From the NCBI RefSeq assembly GCF_000426865.1, contig NZ_KE384581.1:1-64000 (forward strand): DNA of 64,000 nt. Direction: 5' to 3'. The DNA comes from Citrifermentans bremense R1. GTDB lineage: Bacteria; Desulfobacterota; Desulfuromonadia; Geobacterales; Geobacteraceae. A model generated the notes under the pieces. It did no database searches and was not told the origin of the DNA. It saw only the letters and a program-made list of their open reading frames with translations. Below, piece after piece: positions 7,857 to 17,150 of this stretch. Numbering within the stretch: position 1 is the stretch's first letter; each line of letters begins with the position of its first letter. A program made the translations under genes and the position numbers.

Positions 7857-9452
7857 ATGTCCCAGTACGGCACACTGCAAGACCGGGTAAAATGCAAACA
7901 ACTATTGAACAAGGTCATGGCTCCCGAGCAGACCATTGAGTTCTTCAAGAACGGGATGAACCTTGGCTGGTCCGGTTTTACCCCGGCTGGTTACCCGAAA
8001 GTGGTGCCTATCGCCCTGGCTGACCATGTTGAGAAGAACAACCTGCAGGGCAAACTGAGATTCAACCTCTTCATCGGCGCTTCCGTCGGCGCCGAGACCG
8101 AAGACCGTTGGGCGACTCTGGACATGATCGACCGCCGCTGGCCGTACCAGACCGGCAAGAACATCGCCGCAGGCATCAACGCCGGCCGCATCCGCATGGG
8201 CGACAAGCACCTCTCCCTGTTCGCGCAGGACCTGGGCTACGGCTTCTACACCAAGGACTCCGAAAGCGGCAAGCTCGACCTCGCCATCATCGAAGTCTCC
8301 GCCATCAAAGAAGACGGCTCCCTGGTTCCGACCTCTTCCTGCGGCGTCATCCCCGAAATCCTCATGATCTGCGACAAGATCATCGTCGAGGTGAACACCG
8401 GACAGCCCTCCTTCGAAGGGATCCACGACCTCTTGACCCCGCTCACCCCGCCGAACCGCCAGATCCTCGGCATCACCCATGCCGGCGAGAGGATCGGTTC
8501 GACCTCGATCCCCTGCGACCCGAGCAAGATCGTCGCCGTGGTTGAGTCCAAGCTGCGCGACCAGGGGCGTGCCTTCGCCGAGCAGGACGACACTTCCGAG
8601 GCGATCGCAAACCACATCATCGACTTCTTCACCCACGAGGTGAAAGCCGGCCGTCTGCCGAAGAACCTCCTCCCGATCCAGTCGGGCGTAGGCTCCATCG
8701 CCAACGCCGTTATCGGCGGCCTCGCCAAGGGCCCCTTCTCCAACCTGACCGTCTACACCGAGGTGCTCCAGGACACCATGCTCGACCTGTTCGATTCCGG
8801 CAAGCTCGACGCGGCCTCCTCCTGCTCGCTCTCCCTGTCGGCGACCCCGGGCTTCCCGCGCTTCTTCGAGAACATGGACAAGTACTTCGACAAGATCACC
8901 CTGCGTCCGCTCTCCATCTCCAACGCTCCTGAGCCGATCCGCCGTCTCGGGTGCATCGCGATGAACACCCCGGTCGAGATCGACATCTACGCGCACGCCA
9001 ACTCCACCCTAGTCGGCGGTACCCGCATGATCAACGGCTTGGGCGGCTCGGGCGACTTCCTCAGGAACGGCTTCCTGAAGATGATGCACACCCCATCCTC
9101 CCGTCCGAGCAAGACCGACCCCAACGGCATCTCCTGCGTTGTGCCGCACTGCTCGCACATCGACCACACCGAGCACGACCTCGACTGCGTCATCACCGAG
9201 CAGGGGCTTGCCGACCTGCGCGGCATGGCTCCGAAAGAGCGCGCCCGCCGCATCATCGAGAAGTGCGCGCACCCGGACTACAAGCCGCAGCTCACCGAGT
9301 ACCTCAACATCGCCGAGAAAGATTGCCTCGCCAGGAAGGTCGGCCACGAGCCGCAGCTTTGGGACCGCGCCTTCAAGATGCACCTCAACCTCGAGAAGAA
9401 CGGCACCATGAAGCTCAAGAACTGGGACGTCAAGATCGACCTCTGCGAGTAA
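7857..9452 (+). CDS. Acetyl-CoA hydrolase/transferase family protein, probable succinyl-CoA:acetate CoA-transferase
   Basis: A 531-residue cytoplasmic class I CoA-transferase. The candidate catalytic glutamate is E302 in VYTEVLQD, preceded by the GVGSIANAV stretch (277-285). The oxyanion/CoA glycine loop GLGGSGDF is near 404-411. In Geobacter, enzymes of this family move CoA from succinyl-CoA to acetate, so acetate is activated and the TCA cycle runs without succinyl-CoA synthetase; that is the expected role here. Other CoA acceptors cannot be excluded from sequence. A strong AGGAGG precedes the ATG. The gene stands alone between long regulatory DNA and a perfect terminator. Confidence 0.88.
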   Translation: MSQYGTLQDRVKCKQLLNKVMAPEQTIEFFKNGMNLGWSGFTPAGYPKVVPIALADHVEKNNLQGKLRFNLFIGASVGAETEDRWATLDMIDRRWPYQTGKNIAAGINAGRIRMGDKHLSLFAQDLGYGFYTKDSESGKLDLAIIEVSAIKEDGSLVPTSSCGVIPEILMICDKIIVEVNTGQPSFEGIHDLLTPLTPPNRQILGITHAGERIGSTSIPCDPSKIVAVVESKLRDQGRAFAEQDDTSEAIANHIIDFFTHEVKAGRLPKNLLPIQSGVGSIANAVIGGLAKGPFSNLTVYTEVLQDTMLDLFDSGKLDAASSCSLSLSATPGFPRFFENMDKYFDKITLRPLSISNAPEPIRRLGCIAMNTPVEIDIYAHANSTLVGGTRMINGLGGSGDFLRNGFLKMMHTPSSRPSKTDPNGISCVVPHCSHIDHTEHDLDCVITEQGLADLRGMAPKERARRIIEKCAHPDYKPQLTEYLNIAEKDCLARKVGHEPQLWDRAFKMHLNLEKNGTMKLKNWDVKIDLCE

Positions 9453-9477
9453 TCGCTCCCACCTTGACTGCAGTAAA

Positions 9478-9510
9478 AAAAAGCCCCGCCGGTTTCCGGC
9501 GGGGCTTTTT
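9478..9510. terminator. Bidirectional Rho-independent terminator
   Basis: A perfect 15-bp stem, AAAAAGCCCCGCCGG with its complement (9478-9492, 9496-9510), TTT loop. A-tract on one side and T-tract on the other let it serve both the CoA-transferase gene and the convergent histidine kinase gene. Confidence 0.93.
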
Positions 9511-9527
9511 GGGTCTCCGTGTCAGGG

Positions 9528-12041
9528 TCAGCCGCGGGTGAGCATCTCGTGTTTCATCCCCCGGCCGGTGCCGAGCAGGCGCCTGACCGCCAAGAGCAGG
9601 GGGCGCGGCTGGCAAGGCTTGGCGAGGAAGCTCCCCTCGGGCAGAACGGCCCGGCCGGCGTCGACCTCTTCGGGGGGGTAGGCGCTGGTGAAAAGGACCT
9701 TGAGGTCGGGGTTGCACTTAGCGATCGCGTCGAAGGCGTCGCGGCCGTTCATCCTCGGCATCACCAGGTCCATGATCACCAGCTTGATCTGGTCCTGGTG
9801 GGCCAGGAACTTTTCCAGCGCCTCGCGCCCGTCGGCCGCCTCGATAACGCGGTAGCCGTGCTGCTGCAGCAGTTCGGCCGTCACCCTCCTGACCTCCAGG
9901 GCATCTTCGGCCACGAGGATGGTTTCGCAGCCGGCGCAGGGGAGAAGCGCGGCTTGGGGCGCCTGTGCGGGCGCGGAGATCTCCTGCAGCAGGGGGAGGT
10001 GGATGAGGAAGCAGGACCCTTCCCCTGGGGTGCTTTCCACCTCTATGAACCCCCCGTTTTGCTGCACGATCCCCTGGACGATAGCGAGCCCCAGCCCCGT
10101 CCCCTGCCCGGTCTCCTTCGTGGTGAAGAAAGGCTCGAAGAGCCGGCCCCGCGTCGCCTCGTCCATTCCCCTCCCGGTGTCTCTGACCGAAAGCCTCGCG
10201 TAGCGCCCCCCCCTTTTTACGCCGTGCCCCCTGTCGGAGTCGGGGGTGAATGCCACTACCGCGGTTTCTATGGTGAGCACGCCTGCGTTGTTCATGGCGT
10301 CGCGTGCGTTGGTGGCCAGGTTCATCACTACCTGGTCCAACTGCCCGGGGTCGGCCAGGACCGTGGGCGACTCATGGCAGAGCGAAACCTTGAGCTCGAT
10401 CTGCCTGGAGATGAGGCGCCCCAGCAGCTTCTCCATCTGCCCTACGATCCGGTTCAGGTCCACCGGTTGGGGATGGGCGGCCTGATTCCTGCCGAAGGCG
10501 AGGAGCCCCCGGGTAAGGTAGGTGGCGCGCTCGGAGGCGTTCAGCACCTCGTCGAGGTACTGGAAAGGTATGGTGCCGGGATCGAGGTTCGCCTGGGCCA
10601 GGCTGGCGAAGCCGATGATCGCGGTGAGCAGGTTGTTGAAGTCGTGCGCGACGCCGCTGGCCAACTCGCCTATGGCCTCCCTTTTCTGCGACTGCCGCAA
10701 CTGCTCGGTCATGCTCCTCTCGTTATCGATGTAGATCGCGTTCCGGATGCTTATCCCGATTACCGGCGCCACCCCCATCAGCAGGCTCATGTCGCTGCCG
10801 ACCAGGGGCCTCTTGGTCCGCACGTTGTCCATGGCGAGGACCCCAAGCGATTCCCCCTCGCAGACTATGGGGCAGCAGATGAACGACTGTGCCCCCATCT
10901 GCTGCGCGAAGAGCACGCTATGTGGGGAGTGCAGCGAGGCCACCCGGGAGAAGTCGTTGATCAGGTAAGGTTTATGCTGGGTGAAGCAGGTGGCGAAGAC
11001 CCCCTGCGAATCGGGGTTGTCCAGGCTGAAGCAGGCCTCCTGCAGGGTCTTCAGCTGGGCCTCGTCGTAGCCGAAGCCGACGCGGAACTTGAGGGTCGCC
11101 CGGTTGGCGTCGGCCAGAAGTATCATCCCGCGGTCGTAGCCGAGCCTCATTTCCAGAGCCGCGACGATGTTGTCGAGCATTTGGTCCTTGTTCGTCTGCT
11201 TGCTGACTGCCTGGCCGACCTCGTTGACCATCAGGGCGTTCTGGTAATTGGTGGCAGTCTGTTCCAGGAGTTCGTCCGTAGACTCTTTAAGGTTGACCAG
11301 CGCCGCATGCAGTTCCCGTTTTTCCAGGTGCGAGGCCAGGTGGCTCAAGGCGAAGAAGAAGGCCAGGAACAGCGGGCCCAGCGACAGGGCGGTCCAGGGG
11401 AACGGATGATGGAAGACCAGGGCGAGGGCCACCATCCCCGCGGTGAATAGGTTCCGGGTCGTGCGCAGCCGCCGCGGCAGGCTGTTGCGCCACGAGATGA
11501 CGTAGCGGCAGCAGGCGCCACCCTTGAAGGTGCACTCGGAGTGATCGATGAGGGGGGATTCGCAGTTGAAGCTCGCCAGTATGGCCTCGAAGAAACCGAT
11601 GCGGTTCTCGCACTGGAACGGGCGCTCCTTAACCCCGGGAAGCGGGGTGACCGTGATCTCCACCTTGTTGGCTGCGAGTTTCCTACACTCGAAGCGCGAA
11701 GACCTGGTGAAGTTGGAGCTGGATTGGTTGATGGTGAAAAAGGCGTTGCCGGGACCGATCAGCCCTAGGACGTACTTTCCTATGAAGCCCAGCGAGTCGC
11801 GGGAGGCGGCGTACCTCCCCCCCTCGCGCGCGATGCCGGGATTCCCGGTCAACTGCACCAGCCGTTCGTTGAACCGGTCCACTTGGGACTGGGTGAACCA
11901 GTGGGCGGCGTCGGTCACTTGATATGGGCTGATTCCGGCGTAGTCGAGGATGTCGGCGTGGTCGACCTCGCCGTACCTGCTGTTGAGCAGATTGAGGTAA
12001 GTGAGCAGTATCCTGCTGTTGTAGAGCTGCTTCTTCGTCAT
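9528..12041 (-). CDS. Hybrid sensor histidine kinase with GAF and C-terminal receiver domain
   Basis: An 837-residue protein. The N-terminal sensor region (1-190) has conserved Cys (FQCENRIGFF, then HSECTFKGGACCRY), resembling V4R/heme-NO-type ligand domains. A hydrophobic segment follows (about 200-238), then GAF (270-435), a HisKA helix with H466 in GVAHDFNNLL, the ATPase domain (NARDAM, DTGRGMD, GTGLGL), and a receiver with phosphoacceptor D758 and K808. I start at 12041 and not 12056 because this aligns with the first residue of the paralogue at 45336 and a GGAG lies upstream. The signal sensed is unknown. It differs from its paralogue by having the receiver domain. Confidence 0.85.
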   Translation of the reverse strand: MTKKQLYNSRILLTYLNLLNSRYGEVDHADILDYAGISPYQVTDAAHWFTQSQVDRFNERLVQLTGNPGIAREGGRYAASRDSLGFIGKYVLGLIGPGNAFFTINQSSSNFTRSSRFECRKLAANKVEITVTPLPGVKERPFQCENRIGFFEAILASFNCESPLIDHSECTFKGGACCRYVISWRNSLPRRLRTTRNLFTAGMVALALVFHHPFPWTALSLGPLFLAFFFALSHLASHLEKRELHAALVNLKESTDELLEQTATNYQNALMVNEVGQAVSKQTNKDQMLDNIVAALEMRLGYDRGMILLADANRATLKFRVGFGYDEAQLKTLQEACFSLDNPDSQGVFATCFTQHKPYLINDFSRVASLHSPHSVLFAQQMGAQSFICCPIVCEGESLGVLAMDNVRTKRPLVGSDMSLLMGVAPVIGISIRNAIYIDNERSMTEQLRQSQKREAIGELASGVAHDFNNLLTAIIGFASLAQANLDPGTIPFQYLDEVLNASERATYLTRGLLAFGRNQAAHPQPVDLNRIVGQMEKLLGRLISRQIELKVSLCHESPTVLADPGQLDQVVMNLATNARDAMNNAGVLTIETAVVAFTPDSDRGHGVKRGGRYARLSVRDTGRGMDEATRGRLFEPFFTTKETGQGTGLGLAIVQGIVQQNGGFIEVESTPGEGSCFLIHLPLLQEISAPAQAPQAALLPCAGCETILVAEDALEVRRVTAELLQQHGYRVIEAADGREALEKFLAHQDQIKLVIMDLVMPRMNGRDAFDAIAKCNPDLKVLFTSAYPPEEVDAGRAVLPEGSFLAKPCQPRPLLLAVRRLLGTGRGMKHEMLTRG

Positions 12042-12211
12042 TGGGGCGGGCTCCATCAGTGTTCTGCTGTTGGGTCCAGGCTGCGGATGGTGGGGGCTGC
12101 CTCATTCTGAGGCGCGCGCCGTGCAACTTACAACGTATTGCGACGCTGTGCAAGGTTCTGTTTACTTAAATATATGAAATTAAAGGTAATTAACCGCACG
12201 AGGGGTGGGAA

Positions 12212-13093
12212 TTACTCGCGCGCCTTGGGGTGGGCCTTGTCGTAGACCTCCATCAGCTTGTCGATGCTGACGTGGGTGTATTTCTGGGTGGTAGAGAGCG
12301 AGGCGTGCCCCAATAGCTCTTGGATGGCGCGCAGATCGGCGCCTCCTTCCAGCAGATGGGTGGCAAAGGTGTGGCGCAGAGTGTGCGGTGAGGCCTTGCG
12401 CATGGCGGCGATCATGAGCATGTGGGCGTCGACGATGCGCGCCACGCTGCGCCGGGTGAGCCGCCCCCCCCGGGCATTCAGGATCAGCGGCTCGGCAGGC
12501 CCCGGGTTCGCGCGCTCGGAGAGGTAGGCGGCAAGGGCGCTTCTGGCGCAGGATCCAACCGGGACCAGCCGCTCTTTCCCCCCTTTGCCCATGACCCGTG
12601 CAAGGCCCGCTGCAAGATCCATGTCGCCCACGTTCATGCCGGTCAACTCGCTCACCCTGGTGCCGCAGGAGTAGAGCGTCTCCAGGACGGCGCGGTCGCG
12701 AAGCGGCAGTCCGGAATTGCCGGCGGGCGCGGTCACCAGCGCGCTGACCTGGTCGATGTTGAGATGGAACGGGAGCCGTTTCTCCTTCTTCGGGGTGTTC
12801 ACCAGCTCGGCCGGATTTTTCCCCAGCCTCCCCTCGCGCATAAGGTACCGGAAGAACGCCCTGATGGCGGAGAGCTTGCGGCCGATGGAGCTCTTGGCGC
12901 ATCCCTTGTGCAGCTGCGCCAGGTAGCGCCTGATGGCCAAGTGGTCCACCTCTTCTGCGCGCGGCTCCTCCCGCTCCCTGGCCAGGAACGAGAGGAACTG
13001 CTCCAGGTCGCTTCGATAGGCGGCGAGCGTGTGGGGGGAGACGTTGCGCTCGGTCTCCAGGTAGCTATAGAATTGCTCCAGTTCGGCTTTCAT
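12212..13093 (-). CDS. xerC: Tyrosine recombinase XerC
   Basis: A 293-residue site-specific recombinase with the usual two domains: SAM-like core-binding (1-85) and catalytic (105-290). The full active set is visible: R146, K173, H237, R240, H263 and nucleophile Y272 ([29 protein letters not shown]). Xer recombinases resolve chromosome dimers at dif near the terminus together with FtsK. The length and surroundings fit a housekeeping Xer and not a phage integrase. No dif site is evident nearby. XerC versus XerD cannot be decided with certainty. Confidence 0.85.
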   Translation of the reverse strand: MKAELEQFYSYLETERNVSPHTLAAYRSDLEQFLSFLAREREEPRAEEVDHLAIRRYLAQLHKGCAKSSIGRKLSAIRAFFRYLMREGRLGKNPAELVNTPKKEKRLPFHLNIDQVSALVTAPAGNSGLPLRDRAVLETLYSCGTRVSELTGMNVGDMDLAAGLARVMGKGGKERLVPVGSCARSALAAYLSERANPGPAEPLILNARGGRLTRRSVARIVDAHMLMIAAMRKASPHTLRHTFATHLLEGGADLRAIQELLGHASLSTTQKYTHVSIDKLMEVYDKAHPKARE

Positions 13094-13148
13094 GGTATGG
13101 AATCTTACTCATGAAGGCGCCGCTTGACAACGAATTTCCGGAGGGGGC

Positions 13149-14285
13149 ATGCACCAGGTTGCGGTAGAGGAGGTGGAGGATTACCGGCGGGAGCTGGTTC
13201 AGGAAGGGGTGGCGCGGCTTCTGGCAAGGCTCGGGGGGATGGAGCGCTTCGTGAAGCCCGGCGAGCGGGTGTTGATCAAGCCGAACCTACTTTCCGCGAA
13301 GCCCCCCGAGGCCGCCGTCACCACGCACCCGGAACTGTTGCGGGCCGTGATCCTGGAGGTGCAGCAGGCGGGGGGGATAGCGCTCGTCGGGGACTCCCCG
13401 GGAGTAGGGAGTGCCGCAAAGGTCGCCAAACGGTCGGGGATGCTGGCGGTGATCGAGGAGACCGGGGCCGGGTTCGTCCCCTTCGTGGAGAGCCGCGAGG
13501 TTCGAGGTTCCGGGGTTTACCGCCGCTTCGAGCTGGCCGCCCCCTACCTGGAGGCGGAGCGCCTGATCAACCTCCCCAAGTTGAAGACCCACGAGATGAT
13601 GACCATGACCTGCTGCGTCAAGAACCTCTTCGGCGCCATAGTGGGGACGCAGAAGGCGGCCTGGCACCTGAAGGCCGGCGCGGACAAGGATCTTTTCGCC
13701 CGGATGCTTTTGGAGGTGTACCGGCTGCGCGAGCCGGACCTGAACATCGTCGACGCCATCGTAGGGATGGAGGGAAACGGCCCGGGTAGCGGGGACCCCT
13801 GCCAGGTCGGCCTCCTTCTGGCCGGGGATAACGCCCTCGCGGTGGACCAGGTCGCAGCGGAGGTCGCGGGCATCCCCAAAAAGCTTCTCTACGTGGAGAA
13901 CGCCGCGCGCCGGATGAAGCTTCCCGGAGCCGAGCGTGCGGAGGTCGAGTGTCTGGGGGTGGATCCTAATGAAGTCCCTTACCGGAGCTTCCGGCTCCCC
14001 CATCTGTCCGACGTCCAGTTCGGACTCCCGCCCTTTTTGAAGCATCGGCTCAGAAACCAGTTGACCTCCCGCCCCGAGGTGGTGGAGGGGGCCTGCCGGC
14101 TCTGCGAAATCTGCGTAAAGACTTGCCCTCCGGGCGCGATCAGGGTGGAGGGGGGGAGGCTGCGCTTCGATTACCGGCGCTGCATCCGCTGTTTTTGCTG
14201 CCGCGAACTCTGTCCGCACGCGGCGCTGAGGCTAAAAGACGGCTGGCTTCTTTCTCTAATAAAAAAGAGTGGCACCTCCCTTTAA
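13149..14285 (+). CDS. DUF362 domain protein with C-terminal 4Fe-4S ferredoxin domain
   Basis: A 378-residue protein. Residues 1-300 form a DUF362 domain (VLIKPNLLSAKPPEAAVTTHP, INLPKLKTHEMMTMTCCVKNLFG). Residues 315-365 carry two ferredoxin-type clusters (CRLCEICVKTCPPGAI and CIRCFCCRELCPHAAL), with eight cluster cysteines plus one extra. The biochemical role of the family is not established; it is common in anaerobes and likely transfers electrons in the cytoplasm. The ATG follows GGAGGGGG. It is divergent from xerC with 55 bp between, so the two may share a control region. Confidence 0.85.
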   Translation: MHQVAVEEVEDYRRELVQEGVARLLARLGGMERFVKPGERVLIKPNLLSAKPPEAAVTTHPELLRAVILEVQQAGGIALVGDSPGVGSAAKVAKRSGMLAVIEETGAGFVPFVESREVRGSGVYRRFELAAPYLEAERLINLPKLKTHEMMTMTCCVKNLFGAIVGTQKAAWHLKAGADKDLFARMLLEVYRLREPDLNIVDAIVGMEGNGPGSGDPCQVGLLLAGDNALAVDQVAAEVAGIPKKLLYVENAARRMKLPGAERAEVECLGVDPNEVPYRSFRLPHLSDVQFGLPPFLKHRLRNQLTSRPEVVEGACRLCEICVKTCPPGAIRVEGGRLRFDYRRCIRCFCCRELCPHAALRLKDGWLLSLIKKSGTSL

Positions 14286-14302
14286 TTCGCCCCGGGGGCA
14301 GG

Positions 14303-14331
14303 TTGACTTTGAAGAACCCGAGTATTATATT
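14303..14331 (+). promoter_or_regulatory. Strong sigma-70 promoter of the 24-codon mini-gene
   Basis: TTGACT (14303-14308), exact 17-bp spacer, TATATT (14326-14331). The expected start point near 14338 lies about 58 nt before the small reading frame at 14396. Confidence 0.75.
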
Positions 14332-14395
14332 TGCAGCATCCTCCGGGAACCACACAGCGAGGGATGGAAATCCAACAGGGAAAAGGAGACTCATT

Positions 14396-14470
14396 ATGTG
14401 GACTAATTTTTATATGATTCGCCCCGTAACCCACTGCAAAGAGGGTTGCCCTAGTCAGCCCGCCGGGTAA
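14396..14470 (+). CDS. Putative 24-residue small protein with HCKEGC motif
   Basis: A 24-codon frame starting MWTNFYMIRPVTH and continuing CKEGCPSQPAG. It is too short for ordinary gene finders but is framed by everything a gene needs: a sigma-70 promoter at 14303-14331, an AAAGGAG ribosome site at normal spacing from the ATG, and a strong terminator beginning 20 bp after the stop. The aromatic N-terminal half could touch a membrane and the His-Cys-x3-Cys group could bind metal or form a disulfide. I do not recognise the family. An alternative is that the transcript (about 190 nt) is a regulatory RNA and the peptide is incidental. Confidence 0.6.
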   Translation: MWTNFYMIRPVTHCKEGCPSQPAG

Positions 14471-14489
14471 AAGCGGCGGGCGTTCCAGC

Positions 14490-14528
14490 AAAAAGCCCCC
14501 AGCCATGCCGGCAGGGGGCTTTTTCATT
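14490..14528 (+). terminator. Rho-independent terminator of the mini-gene
   Basis: AAAAAGCCCCC (14490-14500) pairs with GGGGGCTTTTT (14514-14524); more T's follow. Confidence 0.9.
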
Positions 14529-14710
14529 TTTAGCGGCGGTTGCCTTTGCTGCCGGCGCCTTTCCTCCGATTACCGATTGTTCCCTCCCCCTTGCCTCGTC
14601 TGCTTTTTTGCCTGCAGTTCCGCAGCTTCTTTCCGATAGGTTCCGGTAGCCGGCATCGCGCCGCCCCCCTTGGACCACCCTGCCGAGGCGGTACGGAAAG
14701 CCCGTTTGAA

Positions 14711-14739
14711 TTGACAACTCCGCTAAATTCCGGTACTCT
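14711..14739 (+). promoter_or_regulatory. Sigma-70 promoter of the lytic transglycosylase gene
   Basis: TTGACA (14711-14716), 17-bp spacer, TACTCT (14734-14739), about 48 bp before the start codon. The rest of 14529-14710 shows nothing I can name. Confidence 0.6.
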
Positions 14740-14787
14740 GCGCCCCTGTGTGTTCGCCAGCGGTACAACCCCGTAAACAGGTATTGA

Positions 14788-16251
14788 ATGATCAAAACGA
14801 CCCTTATCATACTGTCACTGTTGTTCTCTACCACCGCTTTCGCCGCGCCGGCCAGCACGGCCGCCGAACAGCGCGACCAGCGCGACCTGGCCCGGGCCAT
14901 GCGGGTCGCCTCCAACTCCTCCGACGTCACGCTCTCCAAAGGGCTCGGCCTCACCCCTACGGATTTTTCCGACGACGAAGATTTCAGCGACGATTCCCAG
15001 GACTACGACCTTAAGCTGCCGGAGATGGACCTTCCCGACTCCGACATTCCGCTTACCTTCAACACCAAGGTGGACTATTTCGTCCGCTACTTCCAGGGAC
15101 CGGCGCGCCCGGTCTTCGCCAAGTGGCTCTCCCGCAGCGAGCGCTACATCCCGATGATGAAGACCGTGCTCAAGAAGGAAGGGCTCCCCGAGGACCTGGT
15201 CTACCTGGCCATGATCGAAAGCGGATTCATGACCCACGCGGTGTCGGTGGCGAGCGCGGTCGGCCCGTGGCAGTTCATGCCGGCAACCGGGAAGCGCTAT
15301 GCGCTGAGGATCGATCCCTGGGTCGACGAGAGACGCGATCCCCTGAAGGCCACGGTCGCCGCGGCGCTTTATTTAAAAGAGCTCTACGCCCTGTTCAACA
15401 ACGACTGGTACCTGGCGGCGGCAGGGTACAACGCGGGTGAGAACAAGATCCTGCGCGCCATCAACATGTACAACACCCGCGACTTCTGGGAGATCTCCAA
15501 GGGGAGCTATCTGGCCCGCGAGACCAAGGATTACGTCCCGAAGCTTCTGGCCGCAGCCATCATCGCCAAGGAACCTGCCAAGCACGGCTTCGCAGACGTG
15601 GCCTACCTCCCACCCATCGAATTTGACGTGGTGAAGATCCCGTCGCGCACGGACCTGGAAGTGGTGGCGAAGGCCTGCGGGGTTTCGGTGCAGACCATCC
15701 GCGAATTGAACCCTGCGCTGCGCCGCGGCTCCACTCCGCCTGACTACCCGGGGTACCAGCTTAAGGTTCCCAGGGGGGCGGCAGCCTCCTTCGAGGCCGA
15801 GTACGCCAAGGTGCCCGAGTCCGAGCGCTACACCGAGAAGGTGAAGCACGTGCGCTACCGCGCCAAGAAGAAGGACACCCTCGTCTCCATCGCCAGACGC
15901 TTCAAGACCACGCCGCAGGCCATTGCCGAGCTGAACGACCTGGGGCGCAAGAAGGCCGCGAAGCTCCACGGCAAGGTGCTGACAGTCCCGGTGCTGGTCG
16001 CGGCTCAGGGCGAGCAGACATCGACTCCGGCCCTGGCTGAGGCGAAGGCGGAGGCCAAGGAGTTCCACAAGTACTACACCGTGAAGAAGGGCGATACACT
16101 TGCCTCCCTGGCCAAAAGGTTCAACGTCACGGCGCGGGTTCTGTCGGCCTGGAACAACCTGAAGACCAGGGTGGCGCTGAAACCCGGCAAGCGCATCATC
16201 GTCGCCAAGTACCAGGAGAAGAAGGGCGCCGGGGCACGGGACTCGGGCTAG
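14788..16251 (+). CDS. MltD-type lytic transglycosylase with LysM repeats
   Basis: A 487-residue exported murein hydrolase. A signal peptide (1-20, ending TAFAA) is followed by an acidic stretch (about 60-78, SDDEDFSDDSQDYD) and an SLT domain (about 110-270) with probable catalytic E144 in YLAMIESGF and the GYNAG motif. Three LysM-like modules follow: a divergent one near 290-330, then clear ones near 355-395 and 430-470. The enzyme cleaves peptidoglycan glycan strands to anhydro-muropeptides, and LysM binds glycan. The small TPR membrane protein starts 68 bp downstream and may be co-transcribed. Confidence 0.88.
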   Translation: MIKTTLIILSLLFSTTAFAAPASTAAEQRDQRDLARAMRVASNSSDVTLSKGLGLTPTDFSDDEDFSDDSQDYDLKLPEMDLPDSDIPLTFNTKVDYFVRYFQGPARPVFAKWLSRSERYIPMMKTVLKKEGLPEDLVYLAMIESGFMTHAVSVASAVGPWQFMPATGKRYALRIDPWVDERRDPLKATVAAALYLKELYALFNNDWYLAAAGYNAGENKILRAINMYNTRDFWEISKGSYLARETKDYVPKLLAAAIIAKEPAKHGFADVAYLPPIEFDVVKIPSRTDLEVVAKACGVSVQTIRELNPALRRGSTPPDYPGYQLKVPRGAAASFEAEYAKVPESERYTEKVKHVRYRAKKKDTLVSIARRFKTTPQAIAELNDLGRKKAAKLHGKVLTVPVLVAAQGEQTSTPALAEAKAEAKEFHKYYTVKKGDTLASLAKRFNVTARVLSAWNNLKTRVALKPGKRIIVAKYQEKKGAGARDSG

Positions 16252-16319
16252 CCGGCAGCGCACCAAAACCCACACCTAACAATTCACCCCTAAAGCAGCA
16301 CGAAAGGACAAGCCAGACC

Positions 16320-17048
16320 ATGTATAACCTTCTCATCTCCGCAGGCGCGGCCGTTGCAGTTTTCCTCATCGTCTCCCTCTCCGCAGGCTTCCAGTACTGG
16401 TGGGCCGCTGGCCTCGCCGCCCTGGTGATCTTTCTGGGGAGTTTCCTCGTCATCTCCCGGATCGTCACCAAGAAGCTCGAGGCGATCATGGAACCTGCCA
16501 TGAAGGACATCCAGGCCCAGCGCTTTGAAAAAGGGATCCGCGACCTGAAAAGCGCTCTGCGCTTCGGCAAGTGGCAGATCTACGTGGAAAGCCAGATCAA
16601 CTCCGCCATCGGCATGGTCTACTTCGTTAGGCGCGATTTCTCCACTGCGTTCCCCTACCTGGAAAAAGGCTTCTTCAAGAACTGGGTCACCATGGGGATG
16701 CTCGCCGTCACCTACATGAAGCGCAACAAGCAGGACAAGATGAAGGAGACCTTCGACAAGGCGCTGATGGGCTCGCCCAAGGAGTCGCTCCTCTACGCCC
16801 TCTACGCCTACTGCCTGAACGAGATCGGGGAAACGGTGAAGGGGTGCGAGGTGCTGGCCAAGGGGGTTTCCAAGCTCCCGGGGGACGAGAACTTGAAGCA
16901 CAACCTGGAGCTTCTGCGCGAAGGGAAGAAGATGAAGATGAAGGGTTACGGCGAGATGTGGCTGCAATTCCACCTGGAAAGCCTCGGGACCATTCAGAAA
17001 CAGCAGATGGCCGCGATGGGCGGAAGACGGCGTATCATAAGAAAATAA
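16320..17048 (+). CDS. Hypothetical membrane protein with TPR-like repeats
   Basis: A 242-residue protein. Two transmembrane helices (about 3-21 and 27-47) form an N-terminal hairpin. The remainder is soluble and helical with TPR-like pairs (SAIGMVYFVRRDFSTAFPYLEKGF, LYALYAYCLNEIGETVKGCEVLAKGV) and a basic C-terminus (GGRRRIIRK). No enzyme motif is visible. TPR scaffolds anchored in the inner membrane often organise envelope complexes; position after a murein hydrolase fits that but proves nothing. Confidence 0.7.
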   Translation: MYNLLISAGAAVAVFLIVSLSAGFQYWWAAGLAALVIFLGSFLVISRIVTKKLEAIMEPAMKDIQAQRFEKGIRDLKSALRFGKWQIYVESQINSAIGMVYFVRRDFSTAFPYLEKGFFKNWVTMGMLAVTYMKRNKQDKMKETFDKALMGSPKESLLYALYAYCLNEIGETVKGCEVLAKGVSKLPGDENLKHNLELLREGKKMKMKGYGEMWLQFHLESLGTIQKQQMAAMGGRRRIIRK

Positions 17049-17089
17049 CTTGTCAAGTGTGGCGAAACATGCCATATTGGGCTGTTTTT

Positions 17090-17120
17090 AAGACGGGCTC
17101 CATGCTCGTCTTTTTATTTT
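17090..17120 (+). terminator. Rho-independent terminator before typA
   Basis: AAGACGGGC (17090-17098) pairs with GCTCGTCTT (17104-17112, one G-U), loop TCCAT, then TTTTATTTT. A TTGTCA-N17-CATATT lies at 17050-17078, but its transcript would begin almost in the stem, so I do not call it the typA promoter. Confidence 0.8.
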
Positions 17121-17150
17121 AGGTGTCCAAGCAAAGAGGAGCTGCAACCC

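Noticed and set aside
9519-11450. A 643-codon open frame on the plus strand
   Set aside because: It is antisense to the hybrid histidine kinase, whose domains are unmistakable; the plus-strand product has no recognisable domain and is an effect of GC-rich codon bias.
12042-12056. Upstream ATG of the hybrid kinase
   Set aside because: The paralogue at 45336 aligns its first residue with the ATG at 12041, and only that start has a GGAG upstream.
17050-17078. TTGTCA-N17-CATATT as typA promoter
   Set aside because: Transcripts would start within a few bases of the terminator hairpin at 17090-17112.
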